A stretch of DNA of 14,879 nucleotides from an uncultured Clostridia bacterium. Lineage in GTDB: Bacteria > Bacillota > Clostridia > Christensenellales > Aristaeellaceae. The notes below the pieces were generated by a model that was given only the letters and a program-made list of their open reading frames with translations, made no database searches and was not told where the DNA came from. This document shows positions 6,006 through 13,262 of this stretch, in pieces. Within the stretch, counting starts at the first letter, position 1. Every line of letters starts with the position of its first letter. Location: assembly GCA_934631985.1 (NCBI GenBank), contig CAKTYE010000062.1, positions 1-14,879 on the forward strand, written 5' to 3'. The translations under genes were made by a program, and so were the position numbers.

Positions 6006-7865
6006 TTATTTCACACTGTCATAGCTTGTTTCCGCACCCGCCGCCTCCAAGGCCTGATAACGGGCGTTGATCTCCTCATATTCCGCGCGGCGCAGCACGG
6101 GCGCGCAATACTCGCAGCGCTTCAGGGAAGCGTAGGGCTGCTGATCCAGCTCGCCATAGGTGAAGGCCTGCATAGCCTCTACCTTGCCGTTTTTGATGCT
6201 ATAGCAGGTGGGTTGACTGTGATAGCTCACGCCACCGTTGGGGTTGTAGTAGACCAGCGTGTCGTCCGCCGGGATGGGAATCTGCCGCCCGGGCCAGTCC
6301 TCCCAAATCAGCATCTTCACGTTCTTCTTGCGGTTGTTCCACAGCCAGGACATGTTGACCCCTTCGGGCGTGCGCTTGCGCTGCACACGAATGCAGCCGT
6401 GGCTGGCGCGGGTCCCCAGGTTCGGTTCGGTGTAGCCGTAATTCTTGCTGCCGTCCTTGTTTTTGATGTAGGGCGTTTCATGAAGAATATCGCCATCGTT
6501 GAAGCGAATGCCCATGGCGCAGGTCATGTTGCCGCTGGCGAACGCGCCCACGGCGCTGGCTGTCACATATTCGCCGGACATGGTCTCATTCCAGGGCTGC
6601 TCCTCGTTGACAAGTCCCGTGGAGCAAAGCAGCGTGGAGAACAGCTTGCCATCCTTGAACACATAGAGCCGCTGGGTCAGCTTGTCCACCACCAGGCCGT
6701 ACTCCGTCGCAGGCTGCTTCTGCACCAGCTTGTTCGTCGGCACATAGCCCATAACAAAGCGGGCATAGGCCTTCACCTTGCTGTCGGCAAAGGAGCTGGA
6801 ATAGGCCTCCACCCGGCTCCAGCCGTTATCAAGGTTCTCCAGCACATGCACACCCTGCGTGGCGCAGGTGATCTCCCCCACGGCCTCCGCGTCCTCGCTG
6901 GGTTCCTTCCGCAGATAAATAAAGGACTTCTCCCCGCCGTCAATCACCGTAATGGGCTGCATCAGCACCTCCCACACGGCGGCCTCGTCCGTAATGTCCA
7001 TGGGCAGCGTCCAGTAATTCAGCGACATGTCCGAGGTGTCCGTGCTGCGATAGGCCGGGGTGAACGCCCGGGGCGTAGGGGTCGGCGTAGGGACCTCCGT
7101 GGGCGTAGGCGTTGCCATCGGCGTGGGCGTAGGCGTATGCGTCGGCACAGGCGTAGGCACGGGGGTTGGGGACGGCGCTGCGGTGGGTGCAGGCGTAGGC
7201 GTTGCAAAGCCCGCCAGCGTCACGGCAACATGCTCCTCGTTGGAGTCAAAGCCCGTCATGTCCATCAGTGTCAGCGCAAAGGCATAGGTGCCGTCCACCA
7301 GCCGCGTGCCGTCCGGGAGCAGGCCGTCCCAAGTCACGCTGTCCGGGTCGCCCTCCACCGTCTTGCTGCCCAGCGGATGCTCCGTTCCCTCCGCATCATA
7401 GACGCTCCAGCGCAGCGTTCCCATACGGCTGGCAGAGAAGGTCACCGTCCACGCTGTGCCAGGGGTCAGCACGGCGCTTGCCCCCTGAATATCCCGCAGA
7501 TAAGGGGCGTATTCCCCCACATGCAGCGCCGTAGAGACGGTCTCCTCCCCCAGCCGCACGGTCAGGTTATACATTCCCGCAGGCGCAGGAACGCCCTCAT
7601 AGGTGCCGTTCCAGATGAACTCATTGTAGCCTGCCACCGTAGGATGGGCCGGGTCCACCATCAGGATAAGGTTCTCCGCATCGTCCACCACCTGAATGCA
7701 GGCCTCTCCCGCCATGGGCGCGTCATAGGCGAGGGTCACGCCCTTGCCGGGGCGCACCGTCTCCACCACGGGGTAAACATTCAAATGCGCAGGCTGTTCC
7801 GCAAAGGCCAGAGCGCAAAGACCCAGCGCAAGGCAGAGCAGGCCCAGCAGCAAACGCTTGTGCAT
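6006..7865 (-). CDS. Exported modular L,D-transpeptidase (YkuD domain)
   Basis: Predicted cell-wall cross-linking or modifying enzyme acting outside the membrane. The 619 residues read as a signal peptide (1-22, cleavage after AFA) and two FlgD-like Ig modules (about 28-117 and 122-218). A Pro/Thr-rich linker (222-266) follows, then an SH3-like region (about 312-381) and a YkuD catalytic domain (about 388-522) with the active-site motif SHGCIRV, nucleophile Cys491 and His489. A C-terminal module (about 536-590) carries His549, Cys554, Cys584 and Cys587, resembling a small zinc-binding fold. The start codon lies one base after the stop of the Nudix-HAD gene, and AAAGGAGG sits inside that gene's end. 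YkuD enzymes form 3-3 cross-links or attach proteins; which applies here is unknown. Confidence 0.93.
   Translation of the reverse strand: MHKRLLLGLLCLALGLCALAFAEQPAHLNVYPVVETVRPGKGVTLAYDAPMAGEACIQVVDDAENLILMVDPAHPTVAGYNEFIWNGTYEGVPAPAGMYNLTVRLGEETVSTALHVGEYAPYLRDIQGASAVLTPGTAWTVTFSASRMGTLRWSVYDAEGTEHPLGSKTVEGDPDSVTWDGLLPDGTRLVDGTYAFALTLMDMTGFDSNEEHVAVTLAGFATPTPAPTAAPSPTPVPTPVPTHTPTPTPMATPTPTEVPTPTPTPRAFTPAYRSTDTSDMSLNYWTLPMDITDEAAVWEVLMQPITVIDGGEKSFIYLRKEPSEDAEAVGEITCATQGVHVLENLDNGWSRVEAYSSSFADSKVKAYARFVMGYVPTNKLVQKQPATEYGLVVDKLTQRLYVFKDGKLFSTLLCSTGLVNEEQPWNETMSGEYVTASAVGAFASGNMTCAMGIRFNDGDILHETPYIKNKDGSKNYGYTEPNLGTRASHGCIRVQRKRTPEGVNMSWLWNNRKKNVKMLIWEDWPGRQIPIPADDTLVYYNPNGGVSYHSQPTCYSIKNGKVEAMQAFTYGELDQQPYASLKRCEYCAPVLRRAEYEEINARYQALEAAGAETSYDSVK
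7070..7200 (-). repeat. Low-complexity repeat encoding the Pro-Thr linker
   Basis: On the plus strand this stretch is built of imperfect 6-base units such as GTAGGC, GTGGGC and GTCGGC. On the coding strand they read as alternating Pro and Thr codons. It encodes the linker (residues 222-266) between the Ig-like modules and the SH3/YkuD part of the L,D-transpeptidase. Such tracts are prone to in-frame length change by slippage, which would alter only the reach of the catalytic domain. Confidence 0.75.
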
Positions 7866-7866
7866 A

Positions 7867-8880
7867 TCACTTCCTCCTTTGCAAGGGCAGGGGGCAGAGC
7901 GTCTCCGTCAGTGCGGCGGCGCTTGCCACATGCAGGGGGCAGGGGTGTGCATCGAAGCGATGCTCCTCGTCCAGCAGGCATCCCAGCATGCCCGCATTGG
8001 CCCCTGCCTCCACATCCAGCGGACGATCGCCGATCATCACGCAGGCCGCCGGGTTCAGCTCATGCTTGCGCATCAAATACAGGATGCTGTCCGGTGCTGG
8101 CTTGCGGGGAAAGCCGTCTGCGCTGGTCACAATGTCGGTAAAGCAGTCCCGCAGACCGCTGGCGTCCAGATAGGCCAGCGCCAGCCGATCCCGGTGCGTC
8201 ACCAGATAATGCCGTCCGCCCCGGGCCTGCAAGTCCTGCAGCACTGCCGGAATGCCTGCCACAGGCGGTACGCTTTCCGGGGGCAGGGCGTTTTCCTCCC
8301 GGCGGAAGGCCGCCAGCAGCTCGGCTTCCGCAACACCACCCTGCCGGGCATAGGTGCGGACACACTGTCCCAGGCTGTCCTTCATCAGCGCAAGCACCTG
8401 CGCCGCATCCGCCTGCATGCCGAAGCCCGCGGCGGCCCGCACAAAGCACCCCACCATGCCGGGATAGGTGTTCATCAGCGTTCCGTCAAAGTCCCAGAAG
8501 AACTCCGTCAGCGGCGGCGCGTTCAGCGCAAGGGCGCGGGCCACAGGCGCATCCGCCGGGCAGAAAGCATAGTGCAACAGCTCCCGGGGCGCGACCAGCG
8601 CACAGTCCTCATGTTCGGTGCAGGTGGGCGCATTCAGCGCTTCGCAGGTCAGGAAGGTAAAATGGATGCCCTCCCAGTCCGCTTCCCGGACGGGCTGCAC
8701 GTCGCGCACCTCCAGCCCCAGCTCCTCCCGCAGCTCACGCACCAGACAGGAGGTCGGCGTTTCACCTGCTTCCTCCTTGCCGCCGGGGAATTCCCACAGG
8801 TGCGCGTTTCTGCGGCCTGCTCCCCGCTTGAAAATCCAGATTTTCTCTCCTTGAAAGCACAATCCAGCCGACACTCTCAT
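7867..8880 (-). CDS. Nudix (MutT-like) - HAD hydrolase fusion protein
   Basis: Two enzymes in one 337-residue chain. The N-terminal Nudix domain (about 1-120) has LWEFPGGK, typical of MutT-type 8-oxo-dGTP diphosphatases, and a perfect Nudix box from Gly34 to Leu56 (G-x5-E-x7-R-E-x2-E-E-x-G). The C-terminal HAD domain (about 126-310) has motif I DFDGT with Asp130 and Asp132, motif II Thr228, motif III Lys260 and motif IV GDRPLD with Asp285 and Asp289, plus a small helical cap between motifs I and II. This is the phosphatase-type HAD layout. Its ATG overlaps the nfo stop (ATGA), so it is coupled to a DNA-repair gene. I infer nucleotide-pool cleaning; the HAD substrate could be the released nucleotide monophosphate, pyrophosphate or something unrelated. 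Confidence 0.92.
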   Translation of the reverse strand: MRVSAGLCFQGEKIWIFKRGAGRRNAHLWEFPGGKEEAGETPTSCLVRELREELGLEVRDVQPVREADWEGIHFTFLTCEALNAPTCTEHEDCALVAPRELLHYAFCPADAPVARALALNAPPLTEFFWDFDGTLMNTYPGMVGCFVRAAAGFGMQADAAQVLALMKDSLGQCVRTYARQGGVAEAELLAAFRREENALPPESVPPVAGIPAVLQDLQARGGRHYLVTHRDRLALAYLDASGLRDCFTDIVTSADGFPRKPAPDSILYLMRKHELNPAACVMIGDRPLDVEAGANAGMLGCLLDEEHRFDAHPCPLHVASAAALTETLCPLPLQRRK

Positions 8881-9704
8881 TCGCAGCGCTCCCTCAGCAG
8901 GGCGATCTCATGGGCATACCCCGCCAGATCATTTGGTGTTTCCAGATAAAAGGGCTTATCCCGCAGGGCCGGGTGCGTCATGATGCGCACGATGGCCTCC
9001 AGCCCCAGCGTCCCCTCGCCGATCTTTTCATGCCGATCCTTATGCGCCCCCAGCGGGTTTTTGCTGTCGTTGACATGCACCGCCTTCAGCCGTTCCAGGC
9101 CGATGACCTTATCAAAGGCCGTCAGCACCCCGTCCAGATCGTTCACCACGTCATAGCCCGCATCGCTGACGTGGCAGGTGTCCAGGCACACGCCCATGTG
9201 CTGCTGAAGCTGCACCCGGTCCAGAATGGCGCGCAGCTCCTCAAAGGTGCTGCCCACCTCGCTGCCCTTGCCCGCCATGGTTTCCAGCAGCACAGTGGTG
9301 GTCATGTCCGGGAAAAGCACGGTGTTCAGCATCTCCGCAATGAAGCCGATACCCGACTCCACGCCTTGCCCCACATGGCTGCCCGGATGGAAGTTATACA
9401 AATTGCCCGGCGTGCTTTCCATGCGCTGCAAATCGTCCGCCATGGTGCGGGTGGCAAAGGCGCGAATCTTTTCGTCCGCTGAGCAGCCGTTCAGCGTATA
9501 GGGCGCATGGGCCAGGATCACCGGGATGCCCTGTGCCGCCGCATAGGCGCGAAAGGCCGCAACATCCGCCGCATCCAGCGCCTTAGCGTTGCCGCCCCGG
9601 GGATTGCGGGTGAAAAACTGAAAGGTATTCGCGCCGATGGAGACGGCCTCCTCCCCCATGTGCAAATACCCCTTTGACGCAGATAAATGACAGCCAAGAA
9701 CCAA
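8877..9704 (-). CDS. nfo: Endonuclease IV (AP endonuclease) Nfo
   Basis: Trinuclear zinc AP endonuclease of base-excision repair that cuts 5' of abasic sites. All nine metal ligands known from E. coli have counterparts: His66 (AHAPY), His106 (NFHPGSH), Glu141 (LLETMAGKG), Asp175 and His178 (CLDTCH), His210 (VHVNDSK), Asp223 and His225 (HKDRHEK), and Glu255 (YLETPN). The 275-residue length is normal. I place the start at TTG 9704 because AAAGGAG (9720-9714) lies 9 nt upstream. A TTG at 9713 is also in frame but sits directly against the ribosome binding site, and a stop codon lies just beyond. The gene is 24 nt after the pentapeptide-repeat gene by this start, and its stop overlaps the next start (ATGA). 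Confidence 0.96.
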   Translation of the reverse strand: MVLGCHLSASKGYLHMGEEAVSIGANTFQFFTRNPRGGNAKALDAADVAAFRAYAAAQGIPVILAHAPYTLNGCSADEKIRAFATRTMADDLQRMESTPGNLYNFHPGSHVGQGVESGIGFIAEMLNTVLFPDMTTTVLLETMAGKGSEVGSTFEELRAILDRVQLQQHMGVCLDTCHVSDAGYDVVNDLDGVLTAFDKVIGLERLKAVHVNDSKNPLGAHKDRHEKIGEGTLGLEAIVRIMTHPALRDKPFYLETPNDLAGYAHEIALLRERCE

Positions 9705-9713
9705 ACCGAACAA

Positions 9714-9720
9714 CTCCTTT
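9714..9720 (-). promoter_or_regulatory. Ribosome binding site fixing a TTG start for nfo
   Basis: AAAGGAG on the minus strand is followed by two in-frame TTG codons, one immediately (9713) and one 9 nt later (9704). Only the second has workable spacing. No ATG or GTG exists between the upstream in-frame stop and the first conserved residues (GCHLSASKG), so nfo almost certainly starts at a rare TTG codon. Confidence 0.6.
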
Positions 9721-9728
9721 TGTGTCTA

Positions 9729-10346
9729 TCAATCCCGAATATCCATTTCCAGCAGCCGCGCCAATACCAGCGCCTGCATGGAGGTCACAATGGCCCCCCG
9801 CAGGGATGCAGGTGCAGCGATGATGCCATCCAGCCTGTCCGTGCGCAGATCCAGCCCTGCCAGCGCCGTTTGATGAAACACCGCGCGGGTCAGGTCGCAG
9901 TCCGTCATGGTGAGGTTTCTCCATGTCACCTGCTCCCAGGCGCTTTCCTCCAGCTGGCATTCCGTGAAGGCCACACCCTGCATGGAGGCCCCGGAAACGT
10001 TCAGATACGTCGCCTTACATTCCTTCCACGTCACGTTGCGCAGCGCTGCGAGGGCAAGGCTTGCGCCCATCAGGCGGCAGCTGCGAAAGCTCACCCGCTG
10101 AAAGGCGGCGCTCTCCCCGCGCAGCCCTGACAGATCACAGTGATCGAAGATCACGTCCACAAAGGCGCAGCGCTCAAAGTCCCCCGTGAGGGTGCAGCGC
10201 TCAAACATGCATTTCGAAAATTCCTGCCGAGGCAGAGCGCGACCATCCAGCGTCAGGCCCACAAAACGGGCGTTGTCCACATCCTCCTGGGGCAGCAACG
10301 TCATGGTTTCCAGCGTATCCCCCAATGCGGGTGCAAGCAGCTTCAT
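9729..10346 (-). CDS. Pentapeptide-repeat protein
   Basis: The 205-residue protein is built largely of five-residue turns of the A(D/N)Lxx type with Phe, Leu or Trp at the central position. Examples from about residue 40 to 165 are FSKCM, FERCT, FERCA, FDHCD, FRSCR and LTRAV. These predict a right-handed quadrilateral beta helix. The C-terminus (about 185-205) is a predicted helix, GAIVTSMQALVLARLLEM, of a kind I have seen ending similar Firmicutes proteins. Some pentapeptide proteins (Qnr, MfpA) mimic DNA and protect gyrase, but many have no known role and nothing here proves gyrase binding. The ATG overlaps the stop of the transglutaminase-like gene (ATGA) and has AAGGAG upstream. nfo follows. 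Confidence 0.88.
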   Translation of the reverse strand: MKLLAPALGDTLETMTLLPQEDVDNARFVGLTLDGRALPRQEFSKCMFERCTLTGDFERCAFVDVIFDHCDLSGLRGESAAFQRVSFRSCRLMGASLALAALRNVTWKECKATYLNVSGASMQGVAFTECQLEESAWEQVTWRNLTMTDCDLTRAVFHQTALAGLDLRTDRLDGIIAAPASLRGAIVTSMQALVLARLLEMDIRD

Positions 10347-11149
10347 GGCTGTGTCTCCTTTGCAAGGCAGGCCGGGCAGGGCAGAAAATCCGCCGCGTGG
10401 TGCGTGGCTTCTGCTTCCGCGCCCGACATGCCATAATAATCATGCAGGATCAGCCCCAGCTTATCCTGATCGTCCCAGGTCACATCCGCCAGCATGGCCC
10501 AATCCCCGAAGTCCACCAGATTCCAGGCATGGTCGCCCGTTGCGCCCTCCGGCGTGGTGGCTGTGCCGATGACCGTTCCGCAGCGGATGCCCGCCATGCG
10601 GCACAGCAGCGTATAAGCCGCCGCATAGCCGTCGCAAACTGCCGTACCCTCCACCAGCGCCCCGAAAGCGTCATGACTGCGCGTCCCCTCGCCATAGGTC
10701 GTCTGCTGACACAGCAGGTCGTGCAGGGCAAGGGCCTTGTCTTCCGCGCTGCCCGTGACAGAGACCGCCAGCGTCCGCGCCGCTGCAAGGGCCGCGTCCT
10801 CCCCCGGCGTTCCCGTATACATCAGCGTGATCTGCACGGCAATGTCCGGGTTCTGCTGGTAATAGCGGATGGCATAATATCGGCTGAGCCAGCTCAGCTC
10901 CGGGCAGTCCTGCAAAAGCGCCTGCACCGCCAGCGAAGCATCGTCATAGGCCGTGTGCGCGGGCAGTGCAACGGTGGTCTCTCCCCTGCCTGCCGCGTCG
11001 TAGCACAGATCGAACACCTGCTGCTGCGCGGGCGAAAGCTCCCCGTACCACAGCAGCAGCGCCGGGTCATAAGGTGTTTGCGGCGCGGCCTGCGCCGTGG
11101 CAAGGCACAGCAGCAGGATACAGCACAGTCCCCCAAGCCTTCTGCCCAT
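10343..11149 (-). CDS. Exported transglutaminase-like cysteine protein
   Basis: The 268-residue protein has an N-terminal signal sequence (about 1-21, ending ATAQA) and a transglutaminase-like domain (about 135-245). The Cys-His-Asp triad reads as Cys172 in GTAVCDGYAAAY, His207 in GDHAWNLV and Asp222 in ADVTWDD. The domain is common in secreted bacterial proteins that act as proteases or peptidoglycan/protein cross-link modifiers; the substrate is unknown. The C-terminal CPAC (258-261) may be structural. It is the first gene of the six-gene operon: a TATAAT promoter lies just upstream and GGGAGG sits 6 nt before the ATG. The next gene starts inside its stop codon. Confidence 0.88.
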   Translation of the reverse strand: MGRRLGGLCCILLLCLATAQAAPQTPYDPALLLWYGELSPAQQQVFDLCYDAAGRGETTVALPAHTAYDDASLAVQALLQDCPELSWLSRYYAIRYYQQNPDIAVQITLMYTGTPGEDAALAAARTLAVSVTGSAEDKALALHDLLCQQTTYGEGTRSHDAFGALVEGTAVCDGYAAAYTLLCRMAGIRCGTVIGTATTPEGATGDHAWNLVDFGDWAMLADVTWDDQDKLGLILHDYYGMSGAEAEATHHAADFLPCPACLAKETQP

Positions 11150-11178
11150 GCCGCGCCTCCCTTCGGGTGTTTGTGTTC

Positions 11179-11207
11179 ATTATACTGCCAGCGGCGCGTC
11201 TTGTCCA
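11179..11207 (-). promoter_or_regulatory. Sigma-A-type promoter of the six-gene minus-strand operon
   Basis: On the minus strand, TGGACA (11207-11202) and TATAAT (11184-11179) are separated by exactly 17 nt. The -10 box is a perfect consensus match and the -35 box has one mismatch. Transcription would begin near 11172, leaving a leader of about 22 nt before the transglutaminase-like gene. No comparable promoter is visible within the operon. Confidence 0.75.
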
Positions 11208-11256
11208 TGCGGAAGGAGGATTCCCGGGGACGGCAGGCGGCATTGTTACAAATGCG

Positions 11257-11288
11257 AAAACGGAGAGACCCTTCGGCCCCTCCGTTTT
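11257..11288 (-). terminator. Terminator of the ABC transporter operon
   Basis: AAAACGGAG (11257-11265) pairs perfectly with CTCCGTTTT (11280-11288), with further GC pairing around a short inner loop. The outer A-T pairs supply the T-run on either strand. It lies 41 nt after the stop codon of the last permease gene and about 50 nt before the next promoter. It therefore probably terminates the transporter transcript and insulates the following operon. Confidence 0.75.
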
Positions 11289-11329
11289 GCTGTGCAGGCA
11301 TATGCCCTGCTTGTTTGTTTTCGCGCTCT

Positions 11330-12214
11330 TTAGCCCTTGATGGAACCCATCATGATGCCCTTTTCGAAGAAGCGCTGGATCATCGGGTAGATCACCAGCA
11401 GCGGCACTGCGGAGACCACGATGATGGCGTACTTCAGGGAGGCGTAGATCAGCACCGTGTTCACGTCGTCCACGCCCATCTGCTCGGACATGTCGCCCAT
11501 CTGGGACAGCAGCAGGATCTGGCGCAGCAGCACCTGCAGGGGCTGCAAATCACGGTTGCGGATGTACATCATCGCTTCGAAGTAGCTGTTCCAGTGGCCC
11601 ACGAAGTAGTACAGGGTGATAACCACCAGAATGGACTTGCTCAGCGGCAGGATGATCTTGTTCATGGTGGTGAAGGGCGAACAGCCGTCAATGGACGCGG
11701 CCTCCCGCAATTCACCGGGGATGGAGTTAATGAAATAGTTGCGCAGGATCAGCATGTTCGTGGCGTTAATGGCGCTGGGCAGGATGATCGCCAGGGGGGA
11801 GTTCATCAGGCCCAGGTTCTTCACGTTGATGAAGGACGGGATCATACCGCCGGAGAAGAACATGGTGAAGGTGATCAGGAATGTGATGCCGCTCTTGCCC
11901 TTCAGGTCGGGCAGGGACAGCGGATAGGCCGCCATGATGGTCAGGATCACGTTGAGGAAAGTGCCGCTCACGGAATACAAAATGGTGTTTTTGTAGCCGT
12001 TCAGAATGTCCGCGCTGGCGAACACCCGGCGATAGCTGTTCAGCGTCAGCTCCACGGGCCACAGCACCACTTCACCGCTCAGGATGTGAATGGGCTGGGA
12101 CAGGGACGCGCTCAGCGTATAGATCAGCGGATACAGGGTGATGATGCCGATCAGCACGGCGATCACATTGATGACGACCTGATACACGCGGTCGCCGCGA
12201 GATTTCCGTTTCAT
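11330..12214 (-). CDS. Carbohydrate ABC transporter permease (YtcP/LplC type)
   Basis: Inner-membrane permease of a CUT1-family sugar importer, 294 residues, with about six predicted membrane helices starting at about 13-38. The EAA loop that contacts the ATPase reads EAASIDGCSP...LP (171-190). The C-terminus KGIMMGSIKG is characteristic of the YtcP/LplC group. The ATG at 12214 is preceded by AGGAGGG; an in-frame TTG at 12232 would overlap that ribosome binding site and is rejected. It is third in the binding protein - permease - permease operon and lies 38 nt after the partner permease. The pair would form the heterodimeric channel. The substrate is unknown; oligosaccharides are usual for this group. 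Confidence 0.93.
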   Translation of the reverse strand: MKRKSRGDRVYQVVINVIAVLIGIITLYPLIYTLSASLSQPIHILSGEVVLWPVELTLNSYRRVFASADILNGYKNTILYSVSGTFLNVILTIMAAYPLSLPDLKGKSGITFLITFTMFFSGGMIPSFINVKNLGLMNSPLAIILPSAINATNMLILRNYFINSIPGELREAASIDGCSPFTTMNKIILPLSKSILVVITLYYFVGHWNSYFEAMMYIRNRDLQPLQVLLRQILLLSQMGDMSEQMGVDDVNTVLIYASLKYAIIVVSAVPLLVIYPMIQRFFEKGIMMGSIKG

Positions 12215-12252
12215 TGCTTTTCCCTCCTGCAAGGTCGTTTGTGCTTGCGCAA

Positions 12253-13173
12253 TCAGAACAGGCTGGTCTGAGATACCTTCTTGGAAATGCCGTTGACCAG
12301 CAGCAGCAGGACGAAGCTGACCACTGAGTTGAACAGGCCAATTGCCGTGGCGTAGTCGTATTCCAGATCCTCCAGACCAATCTTATAGGTGTAGGTGGAG
12401 ATGACCTCGGACACGGACAGGTTCAGGTCGGTCTGCATGGCGTAGACCTTTTCAAAGCCGATGTTCAGCACCTTGCCAGCCTCCAGGATCAGCATGATGA
12501 CAATGGTCGGCACAATGCTGGGCAGGGTTATCTTGATCAGCTGCTGCCAACGGTTTGCACCGTCAACCTCAGCTGCTTCATACAACGTTACGTCGATGGC
12601 GGACAGGGCGGAAATGAAGATAATGGCGTTCCAGCCCGCGTCCTTCCAAATGCCGGAGACAATGTACATGGGGCGGAAATACTTCGCGCTGCCCATCAGG
12701 TACAGGGGTTCAGAAACGATGCCCATATTCACCAGCAGCTTGTTCACCACGCCTGTGGAGGGCGAGCACATGGACATCAGCATGCCCACCACCACGATGG
12801 TGGACACGAAGTGGGGCGCATAGGTGATGGTCTGCAAGCCTTTTTTCAGCCGCTTTGCATGAATCTCATTCACCAGCAGCGCCAACAGAATCGGAATCGG
12901 GAAACAGAACAGCAGGCTCAAAAAGCCCAGATAGAGGGTATTCCAAATGATGTTGAAGGAGTTATAGGAGGAAAAGAAGCGCTCGAAATGCTCCATGCCC
13001 ACCCAGGCGCTCCCCCAGATGCCGCGCCGGAACTTGAAGTCCTTGAAAGCGATCTGCACACCCACCATGGGAACATACTTAAAGATGATATAGTAGACGA
13101 TGACGGGAATCAGCAGCAAATACATCTGCCAATATTTCATCAGCGCCTTTTTCCAGCCGTTTCTTGTGTTCAT
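12253..13173 (-). CDS. Carbohydrate ABC transporter permease (LplB/YteP type)
   Basis: Partner permease of 306 residues. A hydrophobic first helix (about 17-35) is followed by VPMVGVQIAFKDF, typical of LplB/YteP proteins. There are about five further helices and an EAA loop EAAEVDGANRW...LP (199-218). It precedes the second permease and follows the binding protein after 89 nt that contain a strong hairpin. AGGAGGG lies 7 nt before the ATG. As no ATPase gene is nearby, energy is presumably supplied by a shared MsmX-type ATPase encoded elsewhere, as is known for this subfamily. Confidence 0.93.
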   Translation of the reverse strand: MNTRNGWKKALMKYWQMYLLLIPVIVYYIIFKYVPMVGVQIAFKDFKFRRGIWGSAWVGMEHFERFFSSYNSFNIIWNTLYLGFLSLLFCFPIPILLALLVNEIHAKRLKKGLQTITYAPHFVSTIVVVGMLMSMCSPSTGVVNKLLVNMGIVSEPLYLMGSAKYFRPMYIVSGIWKDAGWNAIIFISALSAIDVTLYEAAEVDGANRWQQLIKITLPSIVPTIVIMLILEAGKVLNIGFEKVYAMQTDLNLSVSEVISTYTYKIGLEDLEYDYATAIGLFNSVVSFVLLLLVNGISKKVSQTSLF

Positions 13174-13215
13174 TACGTTCCCTCCTGCGGTGTGGATCGT
13201 CCGCTTGATAAAGAT

Positions 13216-13248
13216 GGGGAGGGCCTTGCTTACGCAAGGCCCCCTCCC
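13216..13248 (-). promoter_or_regulatory. Intercistronic hairpin between binding-protein and permease genes
   Basis: GGCCTTGC (13222-13229) pairs perfectly with GCAAGGCC (13234-13241) around a TTAC loop. Beyond a two-base bulge a further five GC-rich pairs extend the stem. On the minus strand it lies 14 nt after the binding-protein stop and is followed only by a short ATCTTTATC. It is therefore more likely a partial terminator or 3'-end stabiliser than a full stop. In many ABC importers such hairpins keep the binding protein in excess over the permeases; that role is inferred here. Confidence 0.65.
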
Positions 13249-13262
13249 GCCAGGGATTCAGA

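Noticed and set aside
7070..7200. Possible CRISPR-like or tandem-repeat array
   Set aside because: The units are about 6 bases, imperfect and in frame with a real gene; there are no spacers of constant length.
7060..7287. Gly-Val repeat protein on the plus strand
   Set aside because: It is the complement of the Pro-Thr linker of the L,D-transpeptidase; the apparent repeat comes entirely from that low-complexity tract.
5754..8141. Very long plus-strand open frame (795 codons)
   Set aside because: It is antisense to the membrane protein, L,D-transpeptidase and Nudix-HAD genes, is dominated by His, Arg and Gly, and lacks motifs. GC-rich coding DNA commonly leaves such shadow frames open.
10325..12271. 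Plus-strand open frame of 648 codons across the transglutaminase and permease genes
   Set aside because: It crosses two clearly real minus-strand genes, a terminator and a promoter, and its composition is of the shadow type (many His, Gln and Arg).
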